From: Nectonema munidae
Lineage: Eukaryota > Nematomorpha > Nectonematoida > Nectonematidae
Assembly (NCBI GenBank): GCA_030549495.1
Contig: JAUIRK010000855.1
Location: 878,001-942,000 of the forward strand
Direction of reading: 5' to 3'
DNA: 64,000 nt
The notes below the pieces were generated by a model. That model did no database searches, was not told where the DNA came from, and saw nothing but the letters and a program-made list of their open reading frames with translations. Within the stretch, counting starts at the first letter, position 1; each line of letters opens with the position of its first letter. Below, piece by piece: positions 42,601 to 48,600 of this stretch. The position numbers were made by a program, and so were the translations under genes.

Positions 42601-45600
42601 GCCTATAAGAATAGGTTTTTAAATTTTATAATTTTCGATTTTCAGGCCTTTCAAACGGTCTCAAAATTATGACTTCACATATATTCTACAAATATACAAG
42701 TATACATTTTTAGATTTTCTTATCATTCTGAATAACAACATTAACTTTATCTTATCATAAATATTTTGGTTCAAAGGGCCTGGGTTGACTTCTGCTTGAA
42801 AGTTCTCATTATTAACTGGTATTTTAGCAGGGATCTTCAGACAATTTTCGCAAAGACATGAAAAAGCAGCATATGGCTTGGAAGCCAGTCAAAAGATGAA
42901 TAGCAACCACACATCTGGGCCTGTCATTCAAAATGGTCTTAGCCTTTCATCATCCTTCCTCTACAGAAAGCTGAAGGAAAGGCTTCACCGCAATAACAGT
43001 ACTACTGCCACAGACTTCCAGAAAAATGAATCTGCCCTCGTTGGCAATGGTATCAATAACACAGCTGTCATAGGTATGTCTATTTCTATTTGTGATTGAT
43101 TTTTACATTCCCTTATTTTGATAAGTCAGAATTGAATTGTACCTTATTTTTTATAATCTTTATTTGTCAAAAAAGTCCCATTTTAATTAACTATTTCGAA
43201 GAAAAGCGATAGAATTTAAATGCAAAGAATAAATTTTTTAATAAACAAATTTTCGATTTTGTGTAAAAAAAATAGATAGATAAAAAAAATTGAAATAATC
43301 CTTCCTCTAGAATACAGATGTAATTCCTTGCTTTTATTTCAAGTTGACTTATTTTAGTTTAAAATTAAAAAAAATCTAAATGTAGTGTTGTGCGTATATC
43401 TTTTGCCTGCCCCTCCCTCCCCAAATACTTTTAAAAATAAAATTTGGTTTGGGTGCATACAAAAATATTTGTTTAAAAATTTATCAAGAAAAATGTTGTG
43501 TCATTGTTTTTTAATAAAAAAAAATGAAATAAATTATTCCCATTTAAAAGTTTTGATTTTTTTTAAAAAAAAATAAACGAAAAATAAGGAAACTTTATTT
43601 TTAAATAGCGAACAATTTTTATGGCTCTGATGAAAATGGTAGTTAAATCATTTAAAAATAAAAAATTTGTAGAAAAAATATTTGTTTAGGAATGTCTTGT
43701 TTTTTTTTAAATTTTTTTATTTTATTTTAATCGTTTCTACTTTTAATTCTAACGTTGCTAAGTCTGCATAAGTTTTTTTATTCGCACGAACTTGACTCTA
43801 ATTTGAAGAACCCTTAAAATTTGGGACAACAGTTCAAAGCTCTCCAAACTAGATCCTGCTAGAAAAACTATATGGGTATGCAAAAGAAGAAGACAAACTT
43901 CAGCATATTTTATTACATTTTTCAAAGGCTATTTGCCCGCTCCTAGTTTTGAACTTAGAAGGGTAATGCGTAAAAAATTACCTAATTTTGTCAAATTAAG
44001 GTATCTAATTATTATCCAATCATTGCGATGCATGCAATTAAATTTTCTTTCAAAAGGTAGAAAGCTTAGGATTGGCCAAATGGACTATTTTGTTTCGTTA
44101 TTTCTGATTTATATGCCCTATGTTAAAATTCGACTCAAATATTGACGAACTTTTTATGGCAAATGTTCTCCACCACTTATAAAAAGATTATGTATACCAT
44201 TTTTAAAATAACACATTTTTAGAACTTTGAAAAAAATCTCTTATCTTTAATTTTAACCTTTGTTAGATGACACGATATTGGAATTAGAAAATGTTTTCAA
44301 GAAGAACAAAGATGCGACCTTGCTCAAGAGCCAAGGTCATCAACGAAATCCGTTTCCCGCTTCCAAAGTGAAATCGTCGAGCCTCTCTTCTCAAAGCAGG
44401 TTTCTTCTTATTTCTCAATTACAAAGCATGCACCCTTTATTTCGTGCGTAAAGTTTCGCTTTCCACAGTGGCGTTACCGGACACTTGACCAGATCTTCTT
44501 CCAAAATTGACTTCGATGCCGGTAAATGCCGGTTTTTGACTTTCACGTCTGGCTTTAAAAATTAAATCATAGATAAAATGTAGTCAAAGCCTATTTGCGA
44601 TTCAGGCGTAAATTGGCTTGATTGTGGTTAGTATCTCTTACCTAGAAAAAGAGATGCTTAAGTAACTGAGAGAGATTTTTGTCTATGAAAACATACGCAG
44701 ACACTTACTTAGACAGATACACGTAATCATCCTATATCTTCGTTGAGGCGATAACGTAAAAAAAGTTCTTATAATACTCAATTTTAGGATATTTTGTCTG
44801 AGAACGCCATATTTAATATCTCTCTACCAATATCCACATTGTTTTCAACAAAAAAAGTAGAACAATTAACGCCATGGTTCATAATTATTGGGAGCCCAAA
44901 ATTTCTTTCAATAAGTATTTTAAATTTTTATTTTCTTTTTCAAACTTTGGACCTCATTAAAATCTTTATTTTGCTCCTGTTTGGCATTGATCCCCAATCG
45001 CGACATTTCTATCTCAGAAGCACACGCACATCCTCTAAAATAACTTAGAGGCGATTTTTCTCTCTATAAATTTCATAATTTGTTATAAAAGTAATTTTGC
45101 CCTATGAACACACCAGTATTCCCTGTACTCTGAGCTCTCCACAACGACGACGGATAACTGCAGCGATGTTATCAAGACGAACTACCTTGTTTGTGATTGT
45201 AATGACATCACCACCTTCTAACTTAACAATGAAACATGATCGCTCTCATATGATGGAGTCAGAGCAAAAAAGTGATCATTCTTCATGCCGCTTTTTAAAT
45301 TTCGTATCCAATCTGAAAAACTGTATTAGCCAGAATAAATTTTTTACATGATCGTGAAGACAAATAATTTTATATGGCTTTTCATAAGCTAATCATAAAG
45401 TAATCATACATTCTCTGAAAGTGTAGTTATCATAATCTTGATAAATTCATCAAATTTGCCATAGTTTGATGGATCAACAGTTCATTATGCCACAGATAGG
45501 ACATTTAAAATTCAAAAAGCAAATAGTTACGCCTTTTGAGCCAGAAATAGACCGATAAACTGAATCGAAAATTGGATGAATAGAACAGGTTACTGCAGAT

Positions 45601-48600
45601 TTTTTGGTTAGACTTTCTCATTAGGACACCCAGAGACAATGATCACTACTCATCGCATGTAATAAAGCCTTTATCCCTCATTTTTTCTTTTCACCACTTC
45701 ACAAACGCCCTTTCATATTTGAATGTTTTATTACTGAAATTGCTGCACGCGTAACAAAAAGTTTTATCGCTAGATATGTTATGCTCTAACAAAATGAGGG
45801 TTTACCATGACTCTAAAAATATCTCTTTCGTAAATCTTCGGGAAACTGAATTCTTGATTCAGTCGATTCAGTATTTGGCGTTCAAAAGTCAAAAATGTCT
45901 CTCTTGTAAAAAGTCTTGTATTAGAAGACTCATGGATGGATGCATCGAGACATTATTCGACAATCAGGCTATCTGATACAATGTTGACTAAGTAATTTTC
46001 CCAGTGTTTTTCTCCTCCGTTATTTTGACATTCGCGCTCTGACGCGGGCACTGTCTTCATCAAATCAAATACTCTCACTCTTATCTGAATCATTTTTTGA
46101 TCCGAGAGAGCAATCATGCAATCGTATCATCACACACGCATTTATTAATGAAAAAGGCAAAAAAAAAATTTTACCTAAAAATATTTGGTTGTATACGGCC
46201 CTAAACTAAAAGTTAGCAAAGAGACAGGTAAAACAATTTCAAAGTTTGCTATGAATAGAGATAAAACTTTATTTTGCTTTAAGAAGTAAGGATTGCATGT
46301 TTTATGTACTCAAATCTAAAGTTATTCGTTTTTCAGACTTTATCTCAGGCGTTCTATAAAACCCGTTTGTACAATGGAGGTAAGAAGTTGACTTATCTTG
46401 ATTCACCAAAGTGTATTATGTTTAATGTCTTAAAACATTGCATCCTGAACATCTTTCTTTCTGCTACAAAAGCATTTGAAAATAGTTGTGGGTTTTATAC
46501 GACCCCATGGTTTTTAGGCAGATATAGCATTTTCCATCCACAATATCACCCGAGTCACTTTTGAAAACATTGCAACCATTACCTTCCTATAAGTTTTATT
46601 AACAACCAAAATTTACTAAAACATTAAATAAATTTAATATCAAAAAATAAAGATGCTATACATTTGAATTCTCGAATGAAATACTTGATTGTTTAAATTA
46701 TATTATCAGTACATATTATAAGTGCATTTTGCCTAACCCGTGTATTCTGTTACATTAATTTAACTGTTTAAGTTAGAGTAATCAATAGGGACAAATCTTT
46801 AAATTCTAGAGAACACTTTATTATGTTGTTATTTGCTATAAAAATATTTGTCTGCTGAAAATTTGTTGGCTCTTATTCAAATTACTGTCTACATTACAAT
46901 CTCCGATGAACTATAGCTCAATTTGGGATTGCTTGATTATCAAATGAACCGGAAATTAATAATAAAAAAAGATTTAAAATATTCATTCATAGACGTCCTC
47001 TTAAAAAAAGTAATATTCAAAGCCTGTTTTTAGAATTATTCACAAACCATAAAAGTCTTAAAGAATGTGGATGAAGATTTAACGTGTAATACACACACAC
47101 AGACTTAGAATTAAAACTCTTTTGTAAGAAGTTGATTTCGTGGTCCTTATTAATGTTTTTTCAGGGGTTCAAGGATCCATGATGTCGGATCTTTACGAAG
47201 AAGAACCCATACGAGTACTACCTGTAAAACAGCTTCTCAAATATACACTCACTAGTATATGAACTAACTCACAAAATAATTGACAATTATTTTGCATGCC
47301 TCTTAAACTCAAACGTTTATTTTTGTTTTAAAAAAAAACTGACTAACTTCTGCCCAACTTTATTCCAGGCTAACTATTTTGTGGCGTAGTTATACGCTTA
47401 ACGGACTCCATGAAAAGATATGGCCTTGGCCTGTCTCTCTCACAGCTGTTTCAGCAAAGCACTTCATCTCATTTTTTTATTTAGACCACAACCTCCTCCA
47501 ATCGCTCCGAAACCTCGTTTAATTCCCAAATCACCTGTAGTCGAACAAGGCGCTCCAGTGCCGGATCCTGGAAAACTGCCAAATCACAATGCATTGTCGG
47601 AACTTCCCTATCGCTCTAAAGGCCACAAACCTGAACCTCCTGAGCGCAAAAAGCCTTTCGACGTATCTAGCAGTGTGGTGTCTTCTTCAACCACTGGATG
47701 CCACCGAATGTGCGAGAAAAATCACTCGTCACACTACGCGAACTGTTGCCGCAATGAACTGCCACTTCTTCCCCCTGTCAACTCCTCTCTGGCCCAATCA
47801 TATTGCGGGGAGGATGACGTCTCACATCCAAAGCTAATTGGCTACGTCAGCCGACATCTTGGTCCAGATGGAGGCAAACTTGTGTGTAATATGACGAATG
47901 TGATTCTAAGCGTGCATGCCTCCTCTCTGTCTGCTGTTAAAGAGGTTGGAAATAACTTCTTTTAAATCAGGAGAGCTTTTTATACATGAGATTATTCGGT
48001 CAAAATCTTGCGGGAATTAGCTTTGTTTCACAAGGCTATCCATTTTGCCCGTAATTATTCGTGAAAAATTTGCAGTGGTATAGTTAGGACTTCAATTTTC
48101 ATTTTGGACAGGTACTTTAATATTTGCGATAAAAATTCCCAAATCACACTATCATATCTTTTTCTTACAAACATAAAGAAACTGATATTCATATTGGGAC
48201 TCAGGGGTAGATCTGGAAAAAAGTTACCCATAAGTAATATTTTTTAAAATTGACAATAATGATTCTTTAAAGTTTGGCACATTTTAACTAATCCACCAGT
48301 AGCTGCTTTTGCTTGTGATAGTTTGAAAAATATTCTTCCTATTTCTGCATAGATATCGCCTAGTGGGATCACAAACTGACATTATGTCAACTTTATCATC
48401 CACAAATTTACATCAGGAAGAACTAGGATGCTATCATACATTTTTAAAATAATTTTAAATTGCAATCTTTAGAATGCCAGCTTAGTTTTTATTCTAACAC
48501 ATTTTAATCCTATCAACAATTGATCGCATTTTTCTCTAACGAGTTACATCATAATTTGCTTAGAAAGCATGAGTATCCATAAATAATGATTTAAACACAT

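Noticed and set aside
46337-46379. 43-bp stretch with good acceptor and donor, considered as a ZO exon
   Set aside because: Entered in the phase left by exon 19 it meets a stop (TAA); exon 19 joins in phase directly to 47165.
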